A stretch of DNA of 64,000 bases from JAFALK01 sp036500605 (lineage in GTDB: Bacteria > Pseudomonadota > Gammaproteobacteria > Burkholderiales > Burkholderiaceae_C). Position 1 is the first letter of the stretch, and each line of letters opens with the position of its first letter. Below are positions 28,243 through 36,050 of this stretch, piece after piece. The stretch is from positions 40,476 through 104,475 of the forward strand of contig DASYBU010000032.1 in the NCBI GenBank assembly GCA_036500605.1. The letters are read 5' to 3'. Under the pieces are notes generated by a model. The model saw only the letters and a program-made list of their open reading frames with translations, made no database searches and had not been told where the DNA came from. The position numbers and the translations under genes were made by a program.

Positions 28243-30486
28243 TCAGCGCCGCCGCGCCAGCTTCACGCCGTTCACCTGCGTCAGGCTGCGCAGCACCAGC
28301 GCCAGGCGGTTGGAGTCGGGCACCTCGACGGTCAGGTGGATGCGGCCCGTGGCTTCGCGCTTGATGGAGCGGGCCGCGGATTGCGTGTTGACGGCGGCGA
28401 CGTTGATCTTTTCCTTGGCGAAGATTTCGAGCACGTCGCGCAGCAAGCCCTGGCGCTCGTTGGCTTCGATCAGCACATCAACCGGATAGACCGGCGCGCT
28501 CTTGGCGCCAGCGCCCTGCCCGCCCCAGGCCACGGCGATCACACGTTCCGGCGCTGCCGAGGCCATCTGCCGGAAATTGCCGCAGTCGCGCCGATGGATG
28601 GCCACGCCCTTGCCGCGCGTGACATAACCGCCAATCTCATCGGGGGGTGCGGGGCGGCAGCATCGCGCCAGGCTGGTCATCAGTGAATCGACGCCGACGA
28701 CAAGCACGCCGCCCTTGCCCTGCCCGGCCGTGGGCCGGCTGCGGCGTTGGGCGAGCACCTCGTCCATGTCGGGTTCGGGCACGGGCGGGCGCAGCAGCTG
28801 CTCGATATTGCGCAGCGAGAACTCGTCCTTGCCGACGGTCTCGAACAGCGCATCGGCGTTCTTGAATCCGAGTCGTCCGGCGAGGTCTTCAAGCTTGATC
28901 GCGGTCTTGCCTTCGCGTTGCAGGAGTTTCTCGACCAGCTCACGGCCCTTGGCGATCGTCTGCACCTGCGCCAAGGCGTTGAACCAGGCGCGCACCTTGG
29001 CGCGCGAGCGCGGGCTCTTGATGAAGCCGAGTTCAGTGTTGAGCCAGTCGAGCGAAGGCCCCCCCTCCTTCACCGCCGTCACTTCCACCGTCTGGCCACT
29101 TTGCAGCGCGGTGTTCAGCGGCACGATCTGGCCGTCCACTTTGGCGCCGCGACAGCGGTGGCCGAGATCGGTGTGCAGCGCGTAGGCGAAGTCGATCGGC
29201 GTGGCGCCGGCGCAAAGCTCGACGATCGAGGCCTGCGGCGTGAAGACGTAGATGCGATCATCGAAGACCGCCTGCTCGGCGTCCTCGCCCTGCACGAAAT
29301 CGCGTTCCCAGGCCAGCAGCTGGCGCAGCACGGCCTTGCGCGCCTGCGCGACCTGCTCTTCAAAATCACCGGCGGCAGCCACCCCGGCGTATCCCTTGGT
29401 GCCGGCCTCCTTGTAGGCCCAATGCGCGGCCACGCCATGCTCGGCGTGTTCATGCATGGCGCGTGTGCGGATCTGCACTTCCATCGCGCGGCCGTCGGCA
29501 CCGAGCACCACGGTGTGCAGCGATTGGTAGCCGTTGGGCTTGGGCCGCGCGATGTAGTCGTCGTACTCGCCGGTCACCGGTGCGTAGAGCTCGTGCAGGC
29601 GCGCCAGCACCGCGTAGCAATCGGCCACCTCGGGCACGATCACGCGCAGCGCGCGCAGATCGAACACGCGCTCCAATGCAAGGCGCTTGCCCTGCATCTT
29701 CTTGTGGATGCTGTAGAGGTGCTTGGGCCGGCCCTGCACGGTGGCGTTGATGCCTTGCGCGAGCAAATCCTCTTGCAGCGCTGCGCGCGCCGCATCCACG
29801 CTTTGCTCCCGCTCCACGCGCTTCTCGTCGAGCGAGCGGGCCAGTTCCTTGTAGGCCTCGGGTTGGAGGAAGCGGAAGGCCAGATCCTCGAGCTCCCACT
29901 TGATCTGCCAGATGCCGAGGCGGTTGGCCAGCGGCGCGAACACCTGCTGCGATTCAGCCGCCAGCGCCGGCGGACAAGGCACCTTGTTGAGCGCGAAGTG
30001 GCGCAGCGTTTGCAGGCGCGAGGCCAGCCGCAGCAGCACCACACGCAGATCACGCGAGAAGGCCAGCAGCATCTTGCGCACGCGTTCGGTCTGCTCGGCA
30101 CGTTGTTCGCCATCGCTGATCGCGCCTTGCGCCTCGCGCGCGGCGCGCTGGATCTGCACCAGCTTGCGTGTGTGGATGACGAGGCTGGCGTAGGACTCGC
30201 CGAAGGCCTTGGCGACGATCTCCTCGGGCTTGTTGAGAAAGTCGCCCGCATAGACCAGATAGCTGGCGGCCTGCATGGCCGGCGCCGCGCCGATGCCGGC
30301 GAGGATGGCGGCCACGCCGTCGGCGTGGGTCAGCGCGTCTTCGCCGGTGTCGAGAATTTGTCCGCTCAGCAGCGGCTCGGCAAAGGCACGCGCGCGGAGC
30401 ACCGGCGCCGCTTCAACTTCCAGCGACGAATCAAGCAGCGCGACGATGGGCGCGGCAACTTCGGCGCCTTGCGATCCCGTCTTCAT
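28243..30486 (-). CDS. relA: RelA, (p)ppGpp synthetase
   Basis: 747 residues from the ATG at 30486, close to the usual ~744. The N-terminal domain (~30-180) corresponds to the HD hydrolase of SpoT, but the metal-binding HD is replaced (YLVYAGDFLNKPEE), so hydrolysis is probably lost as in RelA. The synthetase domain (~220-390) has QGRPKHLYSIHKKMQGK, PKPNGYQSLHTVV and EVQIRTRAMHEHAEHG. TGS (~425-485) and a C-terminal ACT domain (~660-747) follow. It makes (p)ppGpp from ATP and GTP/GDP on stalled ribosomes. The start codon overlaps the stop of the alpha/beta hydrolase gene (ATGA), an unusual partner. Confidence 0.93.
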   Translation of the reverse strand: MKTGSQGAEVAAPIVALLDSSLEVEAAPVLRARAFAEPLLSGQILDTGEDALTHADGVAAILAGIGAAPAMQAASYLVYAGDFLNKPEEIVAKAFGESYASLVIHTRKLVQIQRAAREAQGAISDGEQRAEQTERVRKMLLAFSRDLRVVLLRLASRLQTLRHFALNKVPCPPALAAESQQVFAPLANRLGIWQIKWELEDLAFRFLQPEAYKELARSLDEKRVEREQSVDAARAALQEDLLAQGINATVQGRPKHLYSIHKKMQGKRLALERVFDLRALRVIVPEVADCYAVLARLHELYAPVTGEYDDYIARPKPNGYQSLHTVVLGADGRAMEVQIRTRAMHEHAEHGVAAHWAYKEAGTKGYAGVAAAGDFEEQVAQARKAVLRQLLAWERDFVQGEDAEQAVFDDRIYVFTPQASIVELCAGATPIDFAYALHTDLGHRCRGAKVDGQIVPLNTALQSGQTVEVTAVKEGGPSLDWLNTELGFIKSPRSRAKVRAWFNALAQVQTIAKGRELVEKLLQREGKTAIKLEDLAGRLGFKNADALFETVGKDEFSLRNIEQLLRPPVPEPDMDEVLAQRRSRPTAGQGKGGVLVVGVDSLMTSLARCCRPAPPDEIGGYVTRGKGVAIHRRDCGNFRQMASAAPERVIAVAWGGQGAGAKSAPVYPVDVLIEANERQGLLRDVLEIFAKEKINVAAVNTQSAARSIKREATGRIHLTVEVPDSNRLALVLRSLTQVNGVKLARRR

Positions 30487-31349
30487 GAACTCAGCAGGAA
30501 CTCCCGCACAACATCGATCTGCTCGGGCTGGATGAACATCGGCGCATGGCCGACGCCCGGGAAAACATGGAGCCTGGCCTTGGGGCCGCGCTCGGTCATG
30601 GCTTGCGCGGTCTCCACCGTCAGCAGATCGGATTCGGCGCCGCGCAGCAGCAAGGTCGGGCAACGCAGGGCGTCATACGCGGCCCACAGCGCCGCCTCGC
30701 CCGCCGCCGCCATGTCGGCGGTGATGAGCTTGAACGGCGCGGCGATCATCGGGTCGTAATGCAGCTTCAGGCGGCCGTCTGCATCGGGCTTGAACATCGG
30801 ATGGCTCAAGCCCGCCCACTGCTCGGCCGTGTGCGGGCCAAAGCCCTTGGAGATGGTTTCCAGATAAGCGGCGCCTTCGGCCTCGGTGGCAAAGCTCATC
30901 GGCAGGCCCAGATAGCTGCCGATGCGCTGGATCGCTTCAAAGCGCAGCGACGGGCCTACGTCGTTGAGCACGAGCTTGCGCACCGGGCTCTGCGGCAGCG
31001 AGGCCAGACCCAGACCGATCAGCCCGCCCAGCGAGGTGCCGACCCAATCGACCTGCTCCACATCGAGCCGGGCGATCAGCGTGACCATGTCGGCCACATA
31101 GGCCGGCACCTGGTAGCCGGCCGGGTTGCGCAGCCAGTCCGACTGGCCGCGGCCCACCACGTCCGCCGAAATAACCCGGTAGTGCGTGGACAGGCTTTGC
31201 GCCAGCGTGTCGAAGTCGCGCCCCTGCCTGGAGAGCCCGTGCACACAGACCAGCACCGGCGCATCCGCGCGCGGACCGGCCCATTCCCAGTAGGCCATGC
31301 GATGCAGGCCGGCGGGGGTGATGCATTGGACGTACTTCAGGGCAGGCAT
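30483..31349 (-). CDS. Alpha/beta hydrolase
   Basis: 288 residues with the alpha/beta-hydrolase fold. Oxyanion region VCVHGLSRQGRDFDTLA (~35-50), nucleophile elbow GTSLGG with Ser ~108, probable acid in GAESDLLT and catalytic His in FPGVGHAPMF near 270. No signal peptide, so cytoplasmic. Substrate unknown; esterases, lipases and C-C hydrolases share this pattern. Its stop overlaps the relA start by 4 bp and it begins 25 bp after the clpP-like gene, suggesting one transcript clpP-hydrolase-relA. Confidence 0.88.
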   Translation of the reverse strand: MPALKYVQCITPAGLHRMAYWEWAGPRADAPVLVCVHGLSRQGRDFDTLAQSLSTHYRVISADVVGRGQSDWLRNPAGYQVPAYVADMVTLIARLDVEQVDWVGTSLGGLIGLGLASLPQSPVRKLVLNDVGPSLRFEAIQRIGSYLGLPMSFATEAEGAAYLETISKGFGPHTAEQWAGLSHPMFKPDADGRLKLHYDPMIAAPFKLITADMAAAGEAALWAAYDALRCPTLLLRGAESDLLTVETAQAMTERGPKARLHVFPGVGHAPMFIQPEQIDVVREFLLSS

Positions 31350-31374
31350 GCGCGGCTCTCCTCGGCTTGACGGA

Positions 31375-31965
31375 TTACTTCAGGTCGGCTTGCTTGTTGA
31401 TCACGCGGGAGACGATGCCGTAGGCAATCGCTTCCTCGGCGCTCATCCAGTAGTCGCGTTCCATGTCGTTCACCACGGTGGCCAGCGGCTTGCCGGTCTG
31501 CGTGGCGATGACCTGGGCGATGCGCTCGCGGGTCTTCAGGATTTCACGCGCCATGATGGCGATGTCGGAGGCTTGGCCACCCGCGCCGCCGGCCGGCTGG
31601 TGGATCATGAAGCGGGTGTTGGGCAGGCACATGCGCCTCTCCTTGGGCGGGGCCAGGAAGATGTGCGCGCCGGCGCTCGCCACCCAGCCCGTACCCACGG
31701 TGCTCACCGGGGCGCTGATGAAACGGATCATGTCGTGGATGGCGTCGCCCGACTCCACATGGCCGCCCGGCGAGGAGATCAGCAGCGTGATCGGGGCGTC
31801 CGAATCGGCGGCTAACGCCAAAAGCCGACGGCAGGTGGCGTGGGCCATCTTGTCGTCAATCTCGCCAAAAACCATCACATAGCGCGACTTGAACGCCAGT
31901 TGCTCTTCCAGAGCGCCCGGCTTCGTGGCGTCAGCGCCCTTTTGTTCCTTGTTGTCTTCACTCAT
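31375..31965 (-). CDS. ClpP-family serine protease subunit (paralog type)
   Basis: 196 residues from the ATG at 31965, which has AAGGAG 9 bp upstream; a further in-frame ATG at 31983 lies before that site and is rejected. Catalytic triad positions are kept: Ser in GWVASAGA, His in MIHQPAGG and Asp in ERDYWMSAEEA. The usual ClpP motif around the serine is GQAASMGA, so this is a divergent branch. No trigger factor or clpX lies next to it, unlike the housekeeping clpP operon. It may form its own or mixed barrels with another ClpP. Divergent from the OmpR/EnvZ pair. Confidence 0.85.
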   Translation of the reverse strand: MSEDNKEQKGADATKPGALEEQLAFKSRYVMVFGEIDDKMAHATCRRLLALAADSDAPITLLISSPGGHVESGDAIHDMIRFISAPVSTVGTGWVASAGAHIFLAPPKERRMCLPNTRFMIHQPAGGAGGQASDIAIMAREILKTRERIAQVIATQTGKPLATVVNDMERDYWMSAEEAIAYGIVSRVINKQADLK

Positions 31966-32093
31966 AAACGTTAGCTCCTTCACGGCAGATGCCCCATTGT
32001 GGACTGCGTCATTGTTACCAAAGCGTAACGGTATCTTGAACCCACAAAAATCCTGGCCACAATGCGGCTGTTACATATTCAAGGGAGGCGCAC
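31966..32093. promoter_or_regulatory. Divergent promoter region clpP-like / ompR-like
   Basis: 128 bp. It contains the inverted repeat GTTACcaaagcGTAAC (about 32013-32028), a candidate regulator site, and GGGAGG just before the ompR-like ATG. No -10/-35 pair stands out clearly. Confidence 0.4.
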
Positions 32094-32834
32094 ATGGGCC
32101 CACAAGGTAATACCAAGCCGAACAAGATTCTGATCGTCGATGACGACGCACGCATCCGCGATCTTCTGCGCCGCTATCTGACGCAGGAAGGCTTTGACGT
32201 GCTGCTGGCCGAAGACGGCAAGGCACTGACCAAGCAGATCACCCGCGAGCAGGTCGACCTGATCGTGCTGGACTTGATGCTGCCCGGCGAAGACGGCCTG
32301 ACCATCTGCCGCCGCCTGCGCGCCGGCAACGACCTGACCCCGATCATCATGCTGACCGCCAAGGTCGAGGATGTCGATCGCATCGTCGGCCTGGAGGTGG
32401 GCGCCGACGACTACCTCTCCAAGCCCTTCAACCCGCGCGAACTGCTGGCCCGCATCAATGCCGTGCTGCGCCGCCGCCCCGCGATGGAAGCGCCGGGCGC
32501 GCCGAGCAAGGAGCCGATGACGGTCAATTTCGGGCCCTTCGAGTTCGACCTCGCGCAGCGCCGGCTGGCCAAGAACGGCGAGATGCTGCCGCTGACCACG
32601 GGCGAGTTCTCAATGCTGAAGGCCCTGGTGCGCCATCCCCGGCAACCGCTGTCGCGTGACCGTCTCGCGCAACTGGCGCGCGGCCGCGAGTTCGAGCCTT
32701 TTGATCGAAGCCTCGACGTGCAGGTGTCGCGCCTGCGCAAGCTGCTGGAATCCGACCCGGCGCAGCCGCGCTACATCCAGACCGTCTGGGGTGTCGGTTA
32801 TGTCTTTGTGCCGGATGAGGCACCCGTGGCTTGA
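32094..32834 (+). CDS. ompR: OmpR-family response regulator
   Basis: 246 residues. Receiver domain (~10-125): KILIVDDDARIRDLL with the acidic pair, phospho-acceptor Asp in LIVLDLMLPGEDGL, Thr in ITML-type strand (IIMLTAK) and Lys in DYLSKPFNPREL. DNA-binding winged helix (~145-240): PLTTGEFSMLKALVRHP, RSLDVQVSRLRKLLE and IQTVWGVGYVF. Phosphorylated by the histidine kinase encoded 12 bp downstream. Named OmpR by overall similarity of the pair to OmpR/EnvZ; the regulon is not visible here. Confidence 0.9.
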   Translation: MGPQGNTKPNKILIVDDDARIRDLLRRYLTQEGFDVLLAEDGKALTKQITREQVDLIVLDLMLPGEDGLTICRRLRAGNDLTPIIMLTAKVEDVDRIVGLEVGADDYLSKPFNPRELLARINAVLRRRPAMEAPGAPSKEPMTVNFGPFEFDLAQRRLAKNGEMLPLTTGEFSMLKALVRHPRQPLSRDRLAQLARGREFEPFDRSLDVQVSRLRKLLESDPAQPRYIQTVWGVGYVFVPDEAPVA

Positions 32835-32846
32835 TTCACTAGTTAA

Positions 32847-34169
32847 GTGCCGAAACCGCACCTCGCGCTGAATCTTTTCTGGCGCACCTTCGCGCTGCTG
32901 GCCCTGCTGGTGGCCGGCGTGGTGCTGGCCTGGCAACAGACCTTCAAGGCGCTGGAGGCCGAGCCGCGCGCGCTCGAAACCGCACAGCAGCTGGCCGGCC
33001 TCGTGAACCTCTCGCGCGCTGCGCTGGCCAACACCGATGCGATCAACCGCGTGGCGGTGATCGGTTCGCTTTCGCGCAATGAGTCGGTGCAGGTTCGCGT
33101 CGCGGAGAGGAACGACCATTGGCAGCCGTATGACGCCACGCCGTTTGCCGAGCGGGTGGCGCAGCAGTTGCGCAACAAGCTCGGGCCCGGTACGGTGGTG
33201 GCGCGCAGCGTCAATGAAGACCCGGGCTTGTGGGTTCGCTATGCCGTCGATCAGGACAGTTACTGGCTCCGCACCAGTGATGCGCCGGTCAACGTCACCA
33301 TCTCCAACGGCTGGTGGTGGGTGGCCATCGCCTTGGTGGCTACGGCGATCGGCGCGGCGCTGATTGCGCGGCTGATCAACCATCCGCTGCGCGAGCTCTC
33401 GATCGCCGCCGGCCGCATCCGCGAGGGCGAGTACGACTCGCGCCTCGACGAGAACACGCGCACCAGCGAGATCCGCGAGGTGAACATGGGCTTCAACCGC
33501 ATGGCACGCGAGCTCGCCAAGATGGAAGAAGACCGCACCGTGATGCTGGCCGGCATCTCGCATGATCTGCGCACGCCGCTGGCGCGGCTGCGGCTCGAAG
33601 CCGAGATGAGCGTGCAGGATGAGCAGGCCCGCCAATTCATGGCGCAGGACATCGACCAGCTCGACGCCATCATCTACAAGTTCATGGACTACGCCCGGCC
33701 CAGCGAGCTGGAGCTGCGGCCGATCTCGCTGGCCGAAGTGGTGGAGCGCGAGGCGCAGGGCTTTCGCAACCCGACGCAGATCCGCATCACGGCCAAGATC
33801 CCGCATGACACCAAGGTCTGGTCCGACGAGACCGAGCTGGCCCGCGTGATGCTCAACCTGTTCGAGAACGCGCGCCGCTACGGGCATGAGCCCGAGGAAG
33901 CCGCCGAGGTCGATGTGCATTGCAGTTACAGCGGCCCCTGGGTTTTGCTGTACGTGCGCGACCACGGGCCTGGTGTGCCGCCCGACAAGCTTGGCCATCT
34001 GACCACGCCGTTCTACCGTGGCGATACCGCCCGAACGGCCGCCACCGGCGCCGGCCTGGGCCTGGCAATCGTCGAGAAATCGGTGCAGCGCCTGGGCGGG
34101 CAGTTGCAGCTGGGCAATGCCGATGATGGCGGCTTGCTGGCGGTGATCCGGCTGCAGCGGGCGAACTGA
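32847..34169 (+). CDS. envZ: EnvZ-like sensor histidine kinase
   Basis: 440 residues from a GTG start. Two membrane helices (~11-30 and ~152-172) enclose a periplasmic domain of ~120 residues. HAMP (~173-225) is followed by the dimerisation/phospho-acceptor helix LAGISHDLRTPLARLRLEAE, with the His near 237. The ATPase domain has N box LNLFENARRYG, DHGPGVPPDKL, and G2 GAGLGLAIVEK. It should autophosphorylate and transfer to the adjacent response regulator in response to envelope conditions such as osmolarity; the signal is inferred from family only. Confidence 0.9.
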   Translation: MPKPHLALNLFWRTFALLALLVAGVVLAWQQTFKALEAEPRALETAQQLAGLVNLSRAALANTDAINRVAVIGSLSRNESVQVRVAERNDHWQPYDATPFAERVAQQLRNKLGPGTVVARSVNEDPGLWVRYAVDQDSYWLRTSDAPVNVTISNGWWWVAIALVATAIGAALIARLINHPLRELSIAAGRIREGEYDSRLDENTRTSEIREVNMGFNRMARELAKMEEDRTVMLAGISHDLRTPLARLRLEAEMSVQDEQARQFMAQDIDQLDAIIYKFMDYARPSELELRPISLAEVVEREAQGFRNPTQIRITAKIPHDTKVWSDETELARVMLNLFENARRYGHEPEEAAEVDVHCSYSGPWVLLYVRDHGPGVPPDKLGHLTTPFYRGDTARTAATGAGLGLAIVEKSVQRLGGQLQLGNADDGGLLAVIRLQRAN

Positions 34170-34201
34170 AAATCAGCCGCGCGGCGGCGCGAACGGCGTC
34201 T

Positions 34202-34690
34202 CTACGAAGCCATCAACAGGCACACCGCCCTCGCCTCGATCGCTCTGCCCTCGCCCACCGGGCCCATCTTCTCGGCCGTCTTGGCTTTCACATTGATCTG
34301 GCCAACGTCGATGCCGAGCACTTCGGCCAGACGCGTGCGCATGGCGACGATGTGCGGCGCCATCTTGGGGGCCTGCGCAATGATCGTGGCGTCGATGTTG
34401 CCGATCTGCCAGCCGGCCTCGCGGACCTTGGCGTAAGCCGCGGCCAGCAGCAGCATCGAATCGGCGCCCTTGAACTCGGCCGCGGTGTCGGGGAAAAGCT
34501 TGCCGATATCGCCGAGCGCGGCGGCGCCGAGCAAGGCATCGGTGATCGCATGCGCGAGCGCGTCGGCATCGGAATGGCCGAGCAAGCCGTGCGTGTGCGG
34601 GATCGTGACGCCGCCCAGGATCAGCGGGCGGTCGGTGACGAGCTGGTGGGTGTCCCAGCCTTCCCCTATACGCAGAGTCGGGATGTTCAT
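34202..34690 (-). CDS. ispF: IspF, 2-C-methyl-D-erythritol 2,4-cyclodiphosphate synthase
   Basis: 162 residues, typical. Zn ligands and active-site motifs are present: GEGWDTHQL (Asp, His), HTHGLLGHSDADALAHAITD and ALLGAAALGDIGKLFPDT. IspF converts the CDP-methylerythritol phosphate made after IspD into the cyclic diphosphate in the MEP isoprenoid pathway; it acts as a cytoplasmic trimer. The start overlaps the ispD stop (ATGA), the common ispDF arrangement of proteobacteria. Convergent with envZ. Confidence 0.97.
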   Translation of the reverse strand: MNIPTLRIGEGWDTHQLVTDRPLILGGVTIPHTHGLLGHSDADALAHAITDALLGAAALGDIGKLFPDTAAEFKGADSMLLLAAAYAKVREAGWQIGNIDATIIAQAPKMAPHIVAMRTRLAEVLGIDVGQINVKAKTAEKMGPVGEGRAIEARAVCLLMAS

Positions 34691-35388
34691 CGTGTCCTCA
34701 ACAGACGTTCGGCCAGCGCGAAGTCCGCCGGCCAGGTGACCTTGAAATTCTCCATCGGCGCTTCAACGAGCAGCGGCGCATGACCCAACGCTTCCACGGC
34801 GCTGGCCTCGTCAGTCGCCAAAACGCCGGCGTGGGCCAGTGCGGGCTTGAGCAGCCCGAGACGGAACATCTGCGGCGTCTGCGCGGCCCATTTGCCGCTG
34901 CGGTCGACCGTCGATGTGACGCGCGAATCGCGACCTTGCTTGAGCGTGTCCGGCAAGGGGAATGCCAGCAAGCCGCCCACTTCGTCGTCCATGCAGGCAG
35001 CGATCAGCTTCTCGATCCATTCGGGCCGCACGAGGCAACGCGCCGCGTCATGCACCAGCACCCAGTCATGCGGCTGTGCGCCGCGCGCTGTCAGCTCATT
35101 CAGACCGTTAGCCACGGTCTCCGCGCGGCTGGCGCCGCCGCAGTTTGCGACCCAGCCTTCAAAGTTGGGGAGCGCCGCCTCGAATTGTTCATCTTCGGGA
35201 GACAGCACCACCAGCGTGGCTTCGATTTGCTTCACGTCAGCCAAGGCAGCCAGCGTGTGGGCAAGCATCGGCTGGCCGGCGAGCGGCACATATTGCTTGG
35301 GGCCATTGGCGCCCGAGCGCGCGCCGACACCGGCGGCCGGCACCAGCGCATAGCAGCGCGGCTGCTGGCCGATCACGAATGAATTCAT
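34687..35388 (-). CDS. ispD: IspD, 2-C-methyl-D-erythritol 4-phosphate cytidylyltransferase
   Basis: 233 residues. The nucleotide-binding loop VPAAGVGARSGANGPKQYVPLAGQPMLAHTL, quoted here in part as PAAGVGARSGANGPKQY, starts near residue 17. WVLVHDAARCLV and the C-terminal EAPMENFKVTWPADFALAE are also family-specific. It transfers CMP from CTP to methylerythritol 4-phosphate in the MEP pathway. Co-transcribed with ispF. Divergent from the toxin-antitoxin pair; the 55-bp gap holds the latter's promoter. Confidence 0.97.
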   Translation of the reverse strand: MNSFVIGQQPRCYALVPAAGVGARSGANGPKQYVPLAGQPMLAHTLAALADVKQIEATLVVLSPEDEQFEAALPNFEGWVANCGGASRAETVANGLNELTARGAQPHDWVLVHDAARCLVRPEWIEKLIAACMDDEVGGLLAFPLPDTLKQGRDSRVTSTVDRSGKWAAQTPQMFRLGLLKPALAHAGVLATDEASAVEALGHAPLLVEAPMENFKVTWPADFALAERLLRTR

Positions 35389-35406
35389 CTCGACATTCTA
35401 GGAAGC

Positions 35407-35431
35407 TACAATGCATCGCAATTGCAACGCA
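35407..35431 (+). promoter_or_regulatory. Toxin-antitoxin promoter and palindromic operator
   Basis: A -10-like TACAAT (35407-35412) is followed by a 20-bp imperfect palindrome centred on GCAATTGC (35412-35431; 16 of 20 positions symmetric), ending 12 bp before the antitoxin ATG. This is well placed for autorepression by the antitoxin. Confidence 0.5.
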
Positions 35432-35443
35432 CTTCAGATCATC

Positions 35444-35731
35444 ATGAAAAGCGCCTCGCTGCCGTCGATCCGGGTGGAAGCTGAATTCCGGGAAGAGCTC
35501 GAAGGAGCGCTGGCCGAGGGCGAGACGGTCTCGGCCTTTGTGGAGGCTTCGGTTCGGCAGGCTTTGCGCAAGCGGCAGCTGGATGCGGAGTTTCATGCGC
35601 GCGGGCTCGCCGCGATCGCCAAGTGGCGAGAAGACGGCATCAGCTCCAGCCCTGAAGAAGTGATCGCGAAGCTCCGCGCCAGAACCGAGGCGGCCAGGGC
35701 CGAACAGGCTCGGCGGCGCTCCTCGAAATGA
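35444..35731 (+). CDS. Type II antitoxin, ribbon-helix-helix-like (YlcI/YnfO type)
   Basis: 95 residues from the ATG at 35444 (MKSASLPSIRVEAEF). The first ~45 residues look like a ribbon-helix-helix DNA-binding unit (SLPSIRVEAEFREELEGALA and VSAFVEASVRQALRKR). The charged C-terminal half (EEVIAKLRARTEAARAEQA) should wrap the toxin. It overlaps the toxin start by 4 bp (ATGA), the usual arrangement that keeps antitoxin in excess. Confidence 0.8.
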   Translation: MKSASLPSIRVEAEFREELEGALAEGETVSAFVEASVRQALRKRQLDAEFHARGLAAIAKWREDGISSSPEEVIAKLRARTEAARAEQARRRSSK

Positions 35732-36042
35732 GTTTCAAAGTTGTCCTGCTACCGGCCGCCGAACAAGACCTGCTGCAACTGCATGAACACGTCCTGACAC
35801 GCGAGCTGGAGCGCGACGGCGATCTGGGTCTGGCGGACGAAGCGGTCAGCGCGATCGAGGCAGCCATTCACAGTCTCACCCGCCACCCATTCATTTGCCG
35901 CAAGGCGACCGACAATCCCTTCCTGCGCGAGCTGATCATTCCGTTTGGCCGTACCGGCTACGTTGCTCTGTTTGAGATCGCGTCGGGCGAGCTGGTGGTC
36001 GTCTCCGCCGTCCGCCACCAACGCGAAGACGATTACCACTGA
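35728..36042 (+). CDS. RelE/ParE-family toxin
   Basis: 104 residues, normal for the ParE/RelE fold: VVLLPAAEQDLLQLHEHVL at the N-terminus, then AIHSLTRHPFICRKAT, LRELIIPFGRTGYVALFEI and a C-terminal VVSAVRHQREDDYH. ParE-type toxins poison gyrase and RelE-type toxins cleave mRNA on ribosomes; sequence alone leaves this open, though the C-terminal AVRHQREDDY is more ParE-like. Followed after 8 bp by an rRNA-methyltransferase-like gene in the same direction. Confidence 0.85.
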   Translation: MSFKVVLLPAAEQDLLQLHEHVLTRELERDGDLGLADEAVSAIEAAIHSLTRHPFICRKATDNPFLRELIIPFGRTGYVALFEIASGELVVVSAVRHQREDDYH

Positions 36043-36050
36043 TTCCGCTG

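Noticed and set aside
31966..32093. Heat-shock (sigma-32) promoter for the clpP-like gene
   Set aside because: Pieces such as CTTGAA and CCCCAT occur but with wrong spacing or orientation for clpP; no acceptable pair was found.
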